Assembly (NCBI RefSeq): GCF_004382825.2
Contig: NZ_SDQO02000003.1
Coordinates: 62,001 to 126,000, forward strand
Direction of reading: 5' to 3'
Length of the DNA stretch: 64,000 nt
From: Corynebacterium silvaticum
Lineage (GTDB): Bacteria > Actinomycetota > Actinomycetes > Mycobacteriales > Mycobacteriaceae
The position numbers and the translations under genes are program-made. Shown here one piece after another: positions 46,307 to 56,623 of the stretch. The notes beneath the pieces were generated by a model. It was not told the DNA's origin. It did not search any database and was given only the letters and a program-made list of their open reading frames with translations. The stretch's first letter is position 1, and each line of letters opens with the position of its first letter.

Positions 46307-47587
46307 CTAGTCGTGCCCCAGCTTGTCGAACTCAATGAGCTTGCCGTATGTCCATGACTTATCCGTAAGAAGCCGCGCCAACACCAGCCCCGCCGAGATC
46401 GAGAACACCACCATCATGGCGGTGGCAGCGTTCACCAGAGCCTGATCCATATCTCCCCTGTTGAGGTAATACACAGCCCTGAACATCGCGGTACCTGGCA
46501 TCAAGATCACAGCAGCCGGCACGGTGGTTGTGATGCGGGGCAAGTTCACGCTTTTCGACGCCACCGCCCCGAACAGCCCGATAATCAGTCCCCCAATAAA
46601 CACCGCGAAATAGCCGGTAGAGCCATGAGCCTCCAGGAGCAGCCTTATCACGTTTGCTGTCGTTCCCACCGTGGCCGCCACCAGAGCCATGCGTCGTGAG
46701 CTATTAAAGAGAAAAGCAAAGCCACCAATGCCCACGAAGCTAGCCAGACCTGCTATCACATACCAGCCGCCACCTGGTTCAACGAGCACTGGTTCCGGGT
46801 TAAGCCCGGTGGCCCAGCTGATCATGGCCACTGAAAAAGTCGCGGTTAAGATGACCGTCACCGCATAGACCAGCCGGGAAACACCCGCGTCAAAGTCAAA
46901 GCGACCAAGGTCAATCATCGCAGAGAACAGCGGGAATCCCGGGACCAAAAAGAGCACCGCGGCCACATAGCCGGCAGTAAAATTCTGGGTTTCTCCCACA
47001 TCTAAGCGGATGAGGATGTGCGCAAGAGCAAAAAATGTCAGGCATGCGACTGTCCCTGCCGCGACAACGCACCCAAGCTGATGCATGTGCTTGTGATGAA
47101 GATGCGTCCGAACCGCCTGTCCTAGACCTGCAGACACCGCCACGAGAGCGATCTCCACGATGGCAAAGTGATTCAAGACCGCAAAACTGGCGCACGCTAG
47201 CGCAGCGGCCGCAGAGACCACCAACAGACTCCAGCGCTCGCGCACGTGATAAACAATTTTGTCCAGCGCTGCATTGAGGTCTTCTGCAGTAATCTCATGG
47301 TGCAAGCTATGCGACAAAGTCTCTAATGCCTCAATCCGCGAGGCGTCCACAGCCGGGCTCTGCGAGCGCGCGACGATCGTCCGGAAGCTATCGCCCCGGT
47401 GAAAAGTCGACGTAATCTGCGTGACCCCCACCACCGCATCAATCCGATCAAATCCCAAGGCCCGAGCGGCCCGCTTCATCGCTCGGATTACCCGATAGCC
47501 ACTCGTGCCCGCCCCCATCAGCAACATGCCTAAGCGGATGACAGCATCCGCCTCCACTCCCATTCGGTACTGATCGCGATTATCCAC
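46307..47587 (-). CDS. ThrE-family threonine/serine exporter-like protein
   Basis: 426 residues. The cytoplasmic N-terminal domain (RLGMLLMGAGTSGYRVIRAM... ITSTFHRGDSFRTIVAR) is followed by about ten membrane helices, with PGFPLFSAMIDLGRFDF in the middle and VILMPGTAMFRAVYYLNRGD near the C-terminus, the two family repeats (ThrE and ThrE_2). It is distinct from the thrE at 28983 and lacks its Pro-rich N-terminus. Substrate unknown; amino-acid export is inferred from the family. Confidence 0.8.
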   Translation of the reverse strand: MDNRDQYRMGVEADAVIRLGMLLMGAGTSGYRVIRAMKRAARALGFDRIDAVVGVTQITSTFHRGDSFRTIVARSQSPAVDASRIEALETLSHSLHHEITAEDLNAALDKIVYHVRERWSLLVVSAAAALACASFAVLNHFAIVEIALVAVSAGLGQAVRTHLHHKHMHQLGCVVAAGTVACLTFFALAHILIRLDVGETQNFTAGYVAAVLFLVPGFPLFSAMIDLGRFDFDAGVSRLVYAVTVILTATFSVAMISWATGLNPEPVLVEPGGGWYVIAGLASFVGIGGFAFLFNSSRRMALVAATVGTTANVIRLLLEAHGSTGYFAVFIGGLIIGLFGAVASKSVNLPRITTTVPAAVILMPGTAMFRAVYYLNRGDMDQALVNAATAMMVVFSISAGLVLARLLTDKSWTYGKLIEFDKLGHD

Positions 47588-47634
47588 ATAACGATAGTAG
47601 CGCCAGCCCCACCAGGCTGACGCTACATCTTCTT

Positions 47635-47805
47635 CTACTTCCAGCGACCTCTAAAGCTAAGCCCGCCTGGCAACTTCACATACACGCCACCACGGCTATT
47701 CAGCGTTACCGGACCGATCTTGGTGCTCGCTGATGCTCCCGAGCCCGAGAGATTCAGCCAGCTGTTCTTGCCGATCTTTTTGCGCTTGCGGTAAGTGATA
47801 CTCAT
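47635..47805 (-). CDS. DUF4236 small basic protein
   Basis: 56 residues, ATG 47805, two bases downstream of the clpC stop. The pattern SITYRKRKKIGKNSWLNLSG then STKIGPVTLNSRG and VKLPGGLSFRGRWK matches the DUF4236 family of short basic beta proteins that start with (F)RKR...LGP..RLN.S. The function of the family is unknown. Close spacing suggests co-transcription with clpC. Confidence 0.75.
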   Translation of the reverse strand: MSITYRKRKKIGKNSWLNLSGSGASASTKIGPVTLNSRGGVYVKLPGGLSFRGRWK

Positions 47806-47807
47806 GA

Positions 47808-50465
47808 TTACTGTTCCTTAGCTTCTTCTACATCAAAATCAGCTTCGGGAACCGTCTCAGGATCATCTGCTGCATCGACCACAGCTTGCTGTGCCTCGAC
47901 GACCTCAGGAGATTCCGTGGCAAAATCCATCAGTGGCTTCGGGCGCGGTGCGAAGGTAAATGAGGCCTTGTCCGTCTCCTTGGACTCGCCATCCCATCCC
48001 TCAACATCTACCGTGACGATCTCGCCAGCGCCGACCTCACCAAAGAGAATCTTCTCGGAGAGCGCGTCCTCGATCTCGCGCTGAATCGTACGGCGCAATG
48101 GACGTGCGCCCAGCACTGGATCGAATCCCCTGCGTGCCAAGAGGCTCTTTGCCTTCTCGGTGAGCTCGATGCCCATGTCCTTCTGTGCCAAAGCCTTTGC
48201 CACACGACCAACCAGCAGGTCCACCATCTGAACGATCTGGTCTTGAGTGAGCTGATGGAAGACCACGACCTCGTCGATGCGGTTAAGGAACTCAGGGCGG
48301 AAGTGCTTCTTCAGCTCATCGTTAACCTTCTGCTTCATCCGGGTGTACTGGCCATCCGCGTCATGCTCGCCGACAGAGCTAAAGCCCATGCCCACGGCCT
48401 TAGAGATGTCCTGCGTGCCGAGGTTTGACGTGAAGATCAAAACGGTGTTCTTGAAGTCCACCACGCGCCCTTGGCCGTCGGTAAGCCGTCCGTCTTCCAG
48501 CACCTGCAGCAGCGTGTTGTAGATCTCTTTGTGTGCCTTCTCGATTTCGTCGAAAAGCACAACGCTGAAAGGCTTGCGGCGTACCTTCTCCGTGAGCTGG
48601 CCACCTTCCTCGTAACCAACGTATCCGGGAGGAGCACCGAACAGGCGTGAAGCAGTGAAACGATCATGGAACTCGCCCATATCGATCTGAATCAACGCGT
48701 CATCATCACCGAAGAGGAAGTTAGCCAGTGCCTTGGAAAGCTCGGTCTTACCCACACCGGATGGCCCCGCGAAGATGAAGGAACCGGAAGGACGGCGTGG
48801 GTCCTTCAGCCCGGCGCGGGTACGGCGAATCGCACGGGATACAGCCTTGACTGCGTCCTCTTGGCCGATGATGCGCTTGTGCAGCTCATCTTCCATGCGC
48901 AACAGACGAGAGGACTCCTCTTCCGTCAGCTTGAACACTGGGATGCCCGTCCAGTTGCCCAGGACCTCCGCGATCTGCTCCTCGCCGACCTCAGCGATTT
49001 CTTCCAGATCGCCGGAACGCCATTGCTTTTCTTTCTCTGCGCGTTCCTCGTTCAGCTTCCGCTCGGTATCGCGCAAGCCAGCGGCCTTTTCAAAGTCCTG
49101 CGCATCAATCGCGGCTTCCTTTTCCCGGCGTACCTCTGCGATGCGATCATCGACCTTGCGGATCGACTCGGGAGCGGTCATGCGCTGAATGCGCATGCGT
49201 GCTCCGGCTTCGTCGATAAGGTCGACTGCTTTATCTGGCAAGAAGCGGTCGTTGATGTAGCGATCCGACAACTGTGCCGCGGCTGCTAGCGCGCCGTCCG
49301 TGATGGACACGCGGTGGTGTGCCTCGTAGCGGTCGCGCAGGCCCTTGAGGATCTCAATGGTCATCTCCACGCTTGGTTCCGGCACGTTGACTGGCTGGAA
49401 GCGGCGCTCAAGAGCGGCGTCCTTTTCAATGTGCTTACGGTACTCGTCGAGAGTCGTTGCGCCTATGGTCTGCAGCTCGCCGCGGGCAAGCTTTGGCTTC
49501 AGCAGGCTGGCGGCGTCGATAGCACCTTCAGCTGCGCCGGCACCCACCAGGGTGTGGATCTCGTCGATAAACAAGATGATGTCGCCGCGCTGATTGATCT
49601 CTTTGAGGACCTTCTTCAGGCGTTCCTCAAAGTCGCCGCGATAACGCGATCCTGCGACCAAGGAACCCAGATCTAAGGAGTACAGCTGCTTGTCTTTAAG
49701 GGTCTCGGGCACCTTGCCGTTGACGATGTCTAGAGCCAAGCCCTCAACCACGGCGGTCTTACCCACACCGGGCTCGCCGATCAACACAGGGTTGTTCTTG
49801 GTACGACGAGAAAGAACCTGCATAATGCGCTCGATTTCTTTCTCACGCCCCACAACCGGGTCCAGCTTGCCATCTTTGGCTGCCTGCGTCAGGTTTCGGC
49901 CGAATTGATCCAGCACCAAGGAGTTGGAACGCTCACCCGCGCCGCTGCCGCGACCTGCGCGTGCTGCGCCTGTGCCCGCACCCACGGCTTCACCGCCGGA
50001 TTCGTTATTCTCTGGGCTCTCTCCGCCTTCATAACCGGAAAGCAGCTGGATAACCTGCTGACGCACACGAGGCAGGTCTGCCCCGAGTTTGACCAGCACC
50101 TGAGCTGCAATACCTTCGCCTTCGCGGATTAGGCCCAGCAGCAGGAACTCGGTACCGATGTACTTGTGTCCCATCTGCAGCCCCTCGCGGAGGGAAAGCT
50201 CAAGCACCTTCTTGGCGCGCGGGGTAAAAGGAATATGCCCGACTGGCGGCTCGGAGCCGTGTCCGATAATTTCTTCTACTTCTTGGCGAACCGCTTCCAG
50301 GGAGATGCCCATGGATTCGAGGGCCTTTGCAGCAACGCCCTCACCCTCATGGATAAGTCCGAGCAGGATGTGCTCAGTGCCGATGTAATTGTGGTTAAGG
50401 CCGCGCGCCTCTTCCTGGGCCAGGACGATCACGCGACGTGCACGATCGGTAAACCGCTCGAACAT
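47808..50465 (-). CDS. clpC: ATP-dependent Clp protease ATP-binding subunit ClpC
   Basis: 885 residues, intact. Two N-terminal Clp repeats ([20 protein letters not shown]...), AAA1 with Walker A GEPGVGKT and Walker [13 protein letters not shown], a UVR-type middle domain ([14 protein letters not shown]), AAA2 with [14 protein letters not shown] and [16 protein letters not shown], and an acidic C-terminal tail. It unfolds substrates for ClpP1P2. Upstream it has its own promoter region shared with the divergent membrane protein gene at 50698. Confidence 0.97.
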   Translation of the reverse strand: MFERFTDRARRVIVLAQEEARGLNHNYIGTEHILLGLIHEGEGVAAKALESMGISLEAVRQEVEEIIGHGSEPPVGHIPFTPRAKKVLELSLREGLQMGHKYIGTEFLLLGLIREGEGIAAQVLVKLGADLPRVRQQVIQLLSGYEGGESPENNESGGEAVGAGTGAARAGRGSGAGERSNSLVLDQFGRNLTQAAKDGKLDPVVGREKEIERIMQVLSRRTKNNPVLIGEPGVGKTAVVEGLALDIVNGKVPETLKDKQLYSLDLGSLVAGSRYRGDFEERLKKVLKEINQRGDIILFIDEIHTLVGAGAAEGAIDAASLLKPKLARGELQTIGATTLDEYRKHIEKDAALERRFQPVNVPEPSVEMTIEILKGLRDRYEAHHRVSITDGALAAAAQLSDRYINDRFLPDKAVDLIDEAGARMRIQRMTAPESIRKVDDRIAEVRREKEAAIDAQDFEKAAGLRDTERKLNEERAEKEKQWRSGDLEEIAEVGEEQIAEVLGNWTGIPVFKLTEEESSRLLRMEDELHKRIIGQEDAVKAVSRAIRRTRAGLKDPRRPSGSFIFAGPSGVGKTELSKALANFLFGDDDALIQIDMGEFHDRFTASRLFGAPPGYVGYEEGGQLTEKVRRKPFSVVLFDEIEKAHKEIYNTLLQVLEDGRLTDGQGRVVDFKNTVLIFTSNLGTQDISKAVGMGFSSVGEHDADGQYTRMKQKVNDELKKHFRPEFLNRIDEVVVFHQLTQDQIVQMVDLLVGRVAKALAQKDMGIELTEKAKSLLARRGFDPVLGARPLRRTIQREIEDALSEKILFGEVGAGEIVTVDVEGWDGESKETDKASFTFAPRPKPLMDFATESPEVVEAQQAVVDAADDPETVPEADFDVEEAKEQ

Positions 50466-50697
50466 GGTTGCACCTCTTTTTCACTAGTTTGCCCCGCTAA
50501 TGTCACCCACTGTAACGCTGTGCTTTGACATTTCCTTGCACTAGCGAGCAAGACAGCTCACCATACCCCCGTGATAAGCCGTATAACCTGCACTTTTATA
50601 GGTGTACGCCGGTAGCGAACAAACACAGTCATGGCATTTAACGCCTTGCCCAACGTGTTCACTTGAATTAGCACTTACAAAGCGTATAGTTTCGCCA

Positions 50698-51339
50698 GTG
50701 AACATACTCGGACGTCTTCTCGGTCTCGTTGGCCTTATCGGTATCATCCTTGCGGCTTATCAAACTGCAACAGAACCTTTTACCGACTGGCCTGCGTTTG
50801 ATACCCCAGCCAAAGCCCTCCTCGCTGAGTTCTCTTTCTTCACAATGTGGTCCAACATCGTGGGCACCATATACCTCTTGCGTGCGGGCCGCACTCCCCG
50901 CTGGTTCACTGTCGACGCAGTAGCCATGCTGGTGGTCACCGGAGTCGTTTACAACACGCTTCTCGGCGGCGAGCTGCACGGGCTCTGGACAATTAGCAGC
51001 CCAATCCAGCACACCTTTATGCCCATAGCGGTTCCCCTCTACTGGCTACTGACCATCCGTGGCCGCCCCACATTCCAGCTCAGCTCCATCATTGGTGCTC
51101 TGAGAATCCCGGTGGTCTGGTCGGCACTGACCCTCTATCGCGGCGCTACCACCGGCTGGTACCCATACTTCTTTATCAATGTCACCGATTTGGGACTCCC
51201 TATTGCGCTGCGCAACATGGCCGGCGTTTATCTCGGATTCTTTATCCTCGCCCTAGTCCTGGGCCTGCTTGAGCGTTTGATTCTGTGGTTAAAGCGCAGT
51301 TCCAAAACTGCCGCCACCATCGCAGCCTCCTCGCTCTAG
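50698..51339 (+). CDS. Pr6Pr-type six-helix membrane protein
   Basis: 213 residues from GTG 50698. About six membrane helices; DWPAFDTPAKALLAEFSFFTMWSN, VVTGVVYNTLL and WTISSPIQHTFMPIAVPLYWL match the FAR-17a/AIG1-like (Pr6Pr) family, whose His residues in the membrane suggest a hydrolase related to fatty-ester hydrolases. It is a single gene; function in bacteria is not established. A longer upstream frame exists but has no ribosome site. Confidence 0.75.
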   Translation: MNILGRLLGLVGLIGIILAAYQTATEPFTDWPAFDTPAKALLAEFSFFTMWSNIVGTIYLLRAGRTPRWFTVDAVAMLVVTGVVYNTLLGGELHGLWTISSPIQHTFMPIAVPLYWLLTIRGRPTFQLSSIIGALRIPVVWSALTLYRGATTGWYPYFFINVTDLGLPIALRNMAGVYLGFFILALVLGLLERLILWLKRSSKTAATIAASSL

Positions 51340-51372
51340 TACACCCCTAATTCTCTACTCACTGCATAAAAA

Positions 51373-51404
51373 TGTGCCCCAGCATCGCATGACGCTGGGG
51401 CACA
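51373..51404. terminator. Bidirectional terminator
   Basis: TGTGCCCCAGC and GCTGGGGCACA flank a short loop, with AAAAA on the left and TTTTT shortly after on the right; it separates two convergent genes. Confidence 0.88.
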
Positions 51405-51412
51405 CAGTGTTT

Positions 51413-52816
51413 TTACACCTCGACGTGCTTCGGAATAAAGAAGCTCGTGGCCACGGACAAGCCAAGAATTATGGCTCCCACGATAAACGCCGTCGTGTAT
51501 CCGGCCGCCGAGTCCGATCCTGCCGGTGAGCCCGCAACCATGAAGACCGGGAGTACCGCGAAGGAGATTCCGGCGCCAAGGTTAAAGGCAGCAGAGTTCA
51601 TGCCTGGGAGGAATCCCTCGTTATCTGCAGGTGAGTTCACCACGCCCAGGTTGTTCAGCACGATATTGCCAATTCCGGCGTACGTAATACCTAGGAGGAC
51701 TACCGAGGCAATGAGGACCACCTTGGATGTACTTCCGGCCAGTACCAAGACGAGAAGGAGCGCTGCGGAGGAGGCATTACCGATCCGGAGCAACCGGCTG
51801 TAGCCGATGCGTGGCGCCCAACGTCCTGCGAAAGGCCCTACCAGCCAGCTGATGAGAGCGTAAGGGGTAAGCAGCATCAGGCTGGCAAGGTCAGCCGGAA
51901 GCCCAAAACCAGCATCAGGATTCTGCGCGAGTGAAATAGCTACGCCGTTCACTGCGGCGAACACACCCGTCATGGTGAGCACAGTGGTCAGCAGCAAGCC
52001 CCAGGTTTGCCGACGCGCCAGGTATTTGGGCGCAACCATAGGTTGGTCGTGCTTGTTCTCCCATTTCCAGAACCCTGCAAACACAACAAGTCCGAAAAGA
52101 ATGAGGCCAGCAACGAGTGCCCAGTTGGCAGCCGCAGCTTTGCCTGCCTCATTGGCGGCCATGGTGATGCTGAAGACAGAAATCACCAGGATTGCCGCTC
52201 CCACCCAGTCCATCTTCACGTTGTCAGATGGCTTAGATTCCGGCGCCCAAAGAGCAACGACCACGGTGGCGATGACACCGACGATGGCGATAAACCAAAA
52301 GACCGAGCGGAAGCCGAGGTGCTCTGCCATCCATCCCGAGGCGATAACGTCGATACCTGCGATACCACCATTGACGGCTGCAATGATGCCCATGAGTGTT
52401 CACAGACGCACCTGGTCACGCACTTGGCTGCGCAGGATGATCAGGGTCATGGGGATGGTGGGTCCAGAGCTACCCTGCAACGCACGAGCGATAGCCAGCA
52501 CCGTGATATTGGGGGCGAGTGCCGCCATGAGGCCACCAATCGACATAACGGCAAGCATGATCACAAGAATTTTGCGGCGCCCCACGATATCCGAGAGCCT
52601 GGGGAGGAAGAGACCGCACATAGCCCCGCCGGTAAAGAAGGCCGTTTGAGTGAGGCCAACAGTTGCCTCGTCAGTCCCTAGTTCCCGTGCCATGGTGGCA
52701 AGCACTGGGGAGAGCATTGAGGCGTTGAGTTGGAAGGCTATTGCTGCGGTAAGCAGAACCGTCATAAGAAGGGCGATGCCGCCCTTGCGGGTGTCTACTG
52801 GGTCATGAAGAGTCAT
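51413..52816 (-). pseudogene. MFS transporter interrupted by an in-frame TGA
   Basis: The complete frame spans 467 codons with 12-14 membrane helices and the MFS signature FLPRLSDIVGRRKILV in the loop between helices 2 and 3. It contains TGA at 52400-52402 within the sequence RDQVRL*TLMGIIAAVNGG. Both halves are in the same frame, so a single C-to-T change in CGA would account for it. The second half could restart at ATG 52393. The gene lies upstream of a nucleoside hydrolase with 36 bases between, suggesting a nucleoside permease. As read, it is probably inactive. Confidence 0.82.
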
Positions 52817-52852
52817 AAAGTTACCTGTGTAATAAGGAACGGATTAGTCCGC

Positions 52853-53845
52853 TTAATCCGCAAAATTCGTGTTTCCGATGTTGGCAAGTGCCTGCGTCAG
52901 CATTGTCCAGAACAGGTCGCAGTCAGCGTCGACTGCAACGTGATGCTGTGGGGTTTCCTCAAAATCATCACGCTGGGCCAGCGTGGATGGGTCTGAGTTT
53001 GTCCATGTTCTACGCAGGTCCACGATGGTTTGCCCACGGGCGTAGTCGCCTTGGGTTTCCACGTAGATTGGGGCTGCAACAGTACGGATAACTGAGGGAT
53101 TGGCCACCGCAGCAACGGCAAGAGGGTCGTGCATCGGCGGGCCAGGGTAGCGACGCTCACGTTTGTAGGAAGCACCAAAGAAGTCGATCAATTCCGCGAC
53201 AAAAGCAGAGACGTCGGTATTGACGTCGACAAGCTGTTGCAACCGCTCGGGCACTGCCAGCACTTTGTGCGTAACGTCCAGGCCCACCATGGTTACTTTC
53301 CAGCCAGCTTCAAAAACAATCCGTGCTGCTTCTGGATCCGCAAGAATGTTGAATTCAGCTGCCGGAGTCATGTTTCCGGTGTGGTGTCCACCACCCATGA
53401 GGGTTACTCCAGCTACCCGTTCAACTAGCTCCGGATACATGCGAGCAAACAAAGCAATGTTGGTGAGTGCTCCCGTGGGAACCAGAGTGATACTGCCTGG
53501 CTCGTGTTCTTTGACAACGTCCGCAATCAGGTTCACAGCGTGGCGCGAGTCGAGTTCCACGCCGGGAACCGGAAGCTGCGGGCCGTCGAGCCCCGAATCA
53601 CCATGGATTTCTTCGGGGATGAGCTGCGGTCCCAGCAGTGGCCTAGCTGCGCCGGCAGCAAAGGGCACCCCTGTGATTCCCGCAACTCGCGCCATCGCAC
53701 GAGCGTTTGTGGTTACCTTTTCCAGCGTTTGGTTTCCAGCCACGGTAGTAACCGCAAGTAGGTCAATATCGGGACTTCCCCAAGCAAGCAGGATCGCAAT
53801 GGCATCATCATGCCCCGGATCGCAGTCAAGGATGATCTTTTTCAA
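52853..53845 (-). CDS. Inosine-uridine preferring nucleoside hydrolase
   Basis: 330 residues. Calcium-binding DCDPGHDDAIAILLA at the N-terminus, PTGALTNIALF, LMGGGHHTGNMTPAAEFN, and MHDPLAVA carry the active-site Asp and His of the family. It hydrolyses ribonucleosides to ribose and base for salvage. It heads a two-gene unit with the MFS permease downstream. Intact. Confidence 0.92.
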   Translation of the reverse strand: MKKIILDCDPGHDDAIAILLAWGSPDIDLLAVTTVAGNQTLEKVTTNARAMARVAGITGVPFAAGAARPLLGPQLIPEEIHGDSGLDGPQLPVPGVELDSRHAVNLIADVVKEHEPGSITLVPTGALTNIALFARMYPELVERVAGVTLMGGGHHTGNMTPAAEFNILADPEAARIVFEAGWKVTMVGLDVTHKVLAVPERLQQLVDVNTDVSAFVAELIDFFGASYKRERRYPGPPMHDPLAVAAVANPSVIRTVAAPIYVETQGDYARGQTIVDLRRTWTNSDPSTLAQRDDFEETPQHHVAVDADCDLFWTMLTQALANIGNTNFAD

Positions 53846-54041
53846 GGTGACTCCCTAGTACGTGATCTAGCAATGTTCGCTGCACCACACACTAGCGTGT
53901 CACTGGTTATATCCATAAGACGACACCTGTGAAGGTTGCCACTCCACCACCCCCTTTAACGTGGAGGAAATCGTTTGCGCTTTTATTGCACAAGCGGATG
54001 ATATGCGTCACCCCGCGCGCTAAGCTGCCATACTTTTACTT

Positions 54042-54842
54042 ATGAACATCCACTACCAGCACACATCCCTCTCGCCACGAATGACCGTCCTGCTCACGCA
54101 CGGCTATGCTGAGCATTCTGGCAGGTACCAACCGCTCATTCAAGCTTTTCTCGACGCAGGCTACGATGTCGCTTCCTACGACCTACGGCAGCACGGCACA
54201 GCCTACGACCCGACACGCCCGCAAGCATGCGTCGACGTTGCACAGCTTATCGACGATCACCTCGCCGTCCGCGCAACCGTCACCCAGAACATGCGCACTC
54301 ATAGCCTCGCGTTTTTCGGCCACTCCATGGGCGGAGTAATCACAGCAGGTTCTTTACAGAAGAATCCCGCAGGAGTTTCTGCGGTCATGCTTTCTGCCCC
54401 GGCACTGCGCCAATTCCCCGCTGTCCCCTTACCCCTAGCAAAGGCACTGCGCGTACTCGCCACGGCTATTCCTAACCTCCCCACGGTCAAGCTTTCCAGT
54501 GCCGACATCTCCCACGATCCCGCCGTTATCTCTGACTATGATTCCGACCCTCTTAATTATCGCGGGCCAGTCCCGCTACTAACCGCCATTTCGATGGCTC
54601 TCGCAGGGGCACGCGTGCTCAATTTCCCCTGGCCGGCACACGTGCCACTTTTTATCGCACATGGAACTGCAGACAAACTCGCAGACATTCGCGGATCAGA
54701 AGCTTTAGCAGCCTTAGCCCGCACACGGCTCATCACAGTTGATGGTGCTTTCCATGAAATATTCAACGAACCCGAGGCTCCAGAACTTAGAACAACAATG
54801 ATTAATTGGCTGGAGCAACAGCAGGAAACTAAAGCAACATAG
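54042..54842 (+). CDS. Alpha/beta hydrolase, monoacylglycerol lipase-like
   Basis: 266 residues. VLLTHGYAEHSGRYQPLI, nucleophile in FFGHSMGGVI, a serine-hydrolase cap region, Asp in FIAHGTADKLADI and His in VDGAFHEIFNE. This arrangement (HGYxEHSGRY and GHSMGG) is typical of monoacylglycerol lipases/lysophospholipases. No signal peptide, so cytoplasmic. Single gene followed by a terminator. Confidence 0.85.
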   Translation: MNIHYQHTSLSPRMTVLLTHGYAEHSGRYQPLIQAFLDAGYDVASYDLRQHGTAYDPTRPQACVDVAQLIDDHLAVRATVTQNMRTHSLAFFGHSMGGVITAGSLQKNPAGVSAVMLSAPALRQFPAVPLPLAKALRVLATAIPNLPTVKLSSADISHDPAVISDYDSDPLNYRGPVPLLTAISMALAGARVLNFPWPAHVPLFIAHGTADKLADIRGSEALAALARTRLITVDGAFHEIFNEPEAPELRTTMINWLEQQQETKAT

Positions 54843-54894
54843 CTTCAGGTTTGTACGTTGCAGAGTTTATCGAAATAAAAGAGCAACAATACAA

Positions 54895-54945
54895 AATTCC
54901 CTCCCGTAAAATTCTGTTCACTAAACAGTTTCACGAGAGGGAATT
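54895..54945. terminator. Bidirectional terminator between lipase and lysS
   Basis: AATTCCCTCCCGT (54895-54907) pairs with ACGAGAGGGAATT (54933-54945) with one mismatch, followed by ATTCTTTTT on the plus strand. Confidence 0.8.
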
Positions 54946-54952
54946 ATTCTTT

Positions 54953-56509
54953 TTAGCGTTCTGGCTTCACCATCGGGAAGAGAACGGTCTCGCGAATACC
55001 CAAACCAGTGAGCGCCATCAGGAGACGGTCGATGCCCATTCCGGTGCCGGAGGTCGGCGGCATGCCCTGCTCCATTGCAGCAAGGAAGTCTTCATCCAAG
55101 ACCATAGCCTCGTCGTCGCCACCGGCGGCCAGGCGTGCCTGATCTTCAAAGCGCTCGCGCTGAATAACCGGATCGACAAGCTCGGAGTAGCCGGTAGCCA
55201 ACTCAAAGCCACGAACGTAGAGGTCCCACTTTTCGGTCACACCTTCTTTGGAGCGGTGATCGCGGGTGAGCGGGGAGGTCTCTACGGGGAAGTCACGCAC
55301 AAAGATCGGCCCGGTCAGCTGATCCTCGCACAGGAATTCCCAGATTTCCTCCACAAACTTTCCGTGGCCCCAGCCCTTGCCAGGTTCTACCCCAATGGCT
55401 TTGGCAATCGCCTTCAGCTCGTCCACGGTGGAGTGGATGGTAACCTCTGACTGCCCTGGGAACTTGCGCGCAAGTGCCTCGTTAAGGGACGGATACATCT
55501 CGATGGAAGGCCATTCGCCGCCGAGGTCATACTCCGTGCCGTCTGCAAGTGTGACGGTGGTGGAACCGAATACATCTTTGGTGATGTACTGGATCATGTC
55601 CTGGTGCAGCTTTGCGCCATCATCGTACGTTCCATACGCCTGGTAGGTCTCCAGCATGGAGAACTCCGGGCTGTGGGAGGAGTCCACGCCCTCGTTGCGG
55701 AAATTGCGGTTCACTTCAAAGACCCTCTCAATTCCGCCTACTACGCAACGCTTGAGGTAGAGCTCGGGAGCGATGCGCAGGTAAAGGTCAATGTCCAGGG
55801 CATTGGAGTGGGTCTCAAACGGACGCGCTGCAGCGCCACCGTGCAGGGTCTGGAGCATAGGGGTCTCCACCTCCAGGAAGTCGCGCGATTCCAGGAAGTT
55901 ACGCAGAGAGCGCATCACCTTAATACGGGTCAGGGCGTTGGTGCGGGCCTGTTCCCGCATGATCAGATCGGTGTAGCGGTGACGGATGCGGGTGTCCTCG
56001 CTCATGTCGGCAAAAGCGACAGGCAGCGGCCTCAGCGATTTGGACGCCATCTGCCAGCTCTTGGCCATCACCGAAAGCTCGCCGCGCTTAGAGGCGATAA
56101 CGCATCCGCGGATAGAGACGATGTCGCCTAGGTCTACGTCACTCTTCCATGCAGCCAGGGCCTCTGCACCGACTTCAGCCAGAGAGAGCATTGCCTGAAT
56201 ATGCTCGCCGTTGCCCTCTTGCAGAGCCGCAAAGCACAGTTTGCCGGTATTGCGAACAAAAAGGACACGACCTGCAATAGCAACCTCATCGTGGGTTTCA
56301 TCGCCGGCGGTGAGGTAGGTAACGCCCTCTTCCCCGCCAGCATCGCCTTCCCCAAGGACCTGGTATTTCTTGCGCAGATCGGTGATTGAGGTGGTCCTAT
56401 CAACAATCACCGGGTAGGCGTCTACGCCGGCGTCGATAAGCTTCTGGCGCTTATCGCGACGAATACGTAGCTGTTCTGGCACGTCTGGGGAATTTTTCTG
56501 CTCGCTCAC
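54953..56509 (-). CDS. lysS: Lysine--tRNA ligase
   Basis: 518 residues from GTG 56509 ([14 protein letters not shown]). N-terminal OB-fold anticodon domain ([19 protein letters not shown]), class II motif 2 ([24 protein letters not shown]) and motif 3 ([13 protein letters not shown]). It charges tRNA-Lys. The frame extends further upstream to 56668 but runs across the SPFH promoter, so the shorter start is preferred. Intact. Confidence 0.96.
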   Translation of the reverse strand: MSEQKNSPDVPEQLRIRRDKRQKLIDAGVDAYPVIVDRTTSITDLRKKYQVLGEGDAGGEEGVTYLTAGDETHDEVAIAGRVLFVRNTGKLCFAALQEGNGEHIQAMLSLAEVGAEALAAWKSDVDLGDIVSIRGCVIASKRGELSVMAKSWQMASKSLRPLPVAFADMSEDTRIRHRYTDLIMREQARTNALTRIKVMRSLRNFLESRDFLEVETPMLQTLHGGAAARPFETHSNALDIDLYLRIAPELYLKRCVVGGIERVFEVNRNFRNEGVDSSHSPEFSMLETYQAYGTYDDGAKLHQDMIQYITKDVFGSTTVTLADGTEYDLGGEWPSIEMYPSLNEALARKFPGQSEVTIHSTVDELKAIAKAIGVEPGKGWGHGKFVEEIWEFLCEDQLTGPIFVRDFPVETSPLTRDHRSKEGVTEKWDLYVRGFELATGYSELVDPVIQRERFEDQARLAAGGDDEAMVLDEDFLAAMEQGMPPTSGTGMGIDRLLMALTGLGIRETVLFPMVKPER

Positions 56510-56560
56510 GGGGTATGAGGGTAGTCCACGTGCAGTAACCTGACCAACCCCTCCTCCCCT

Positions 56561-56601
56561 TTGACAAAGTGATATCACATTATTTAATCTGATATCACTT
56601 T
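56561..56601 (+). promoter_or_regulatory. Promoter with a 12-bp perfect inverted repeat (operator) for the SPFH operon
   Basis: TTGACA (56561-56566) and TAATCT (56585-56590) are spaced 18 bases, a good sigma-A promoter directed to the SPFH gene. AAAGTGATATCA (56566-56577) and TGATATCACTTT (56590-56601) are exact inverted repeats that overlap both elements and contain a GATATC core each, as expected for cooperative binding of a repressor. The lysS start lies about 50 bases on the other side. Confidence 0.75.
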
Positions 56602-56623
56602 TCCCTCGATGAAAGGAAGTACT

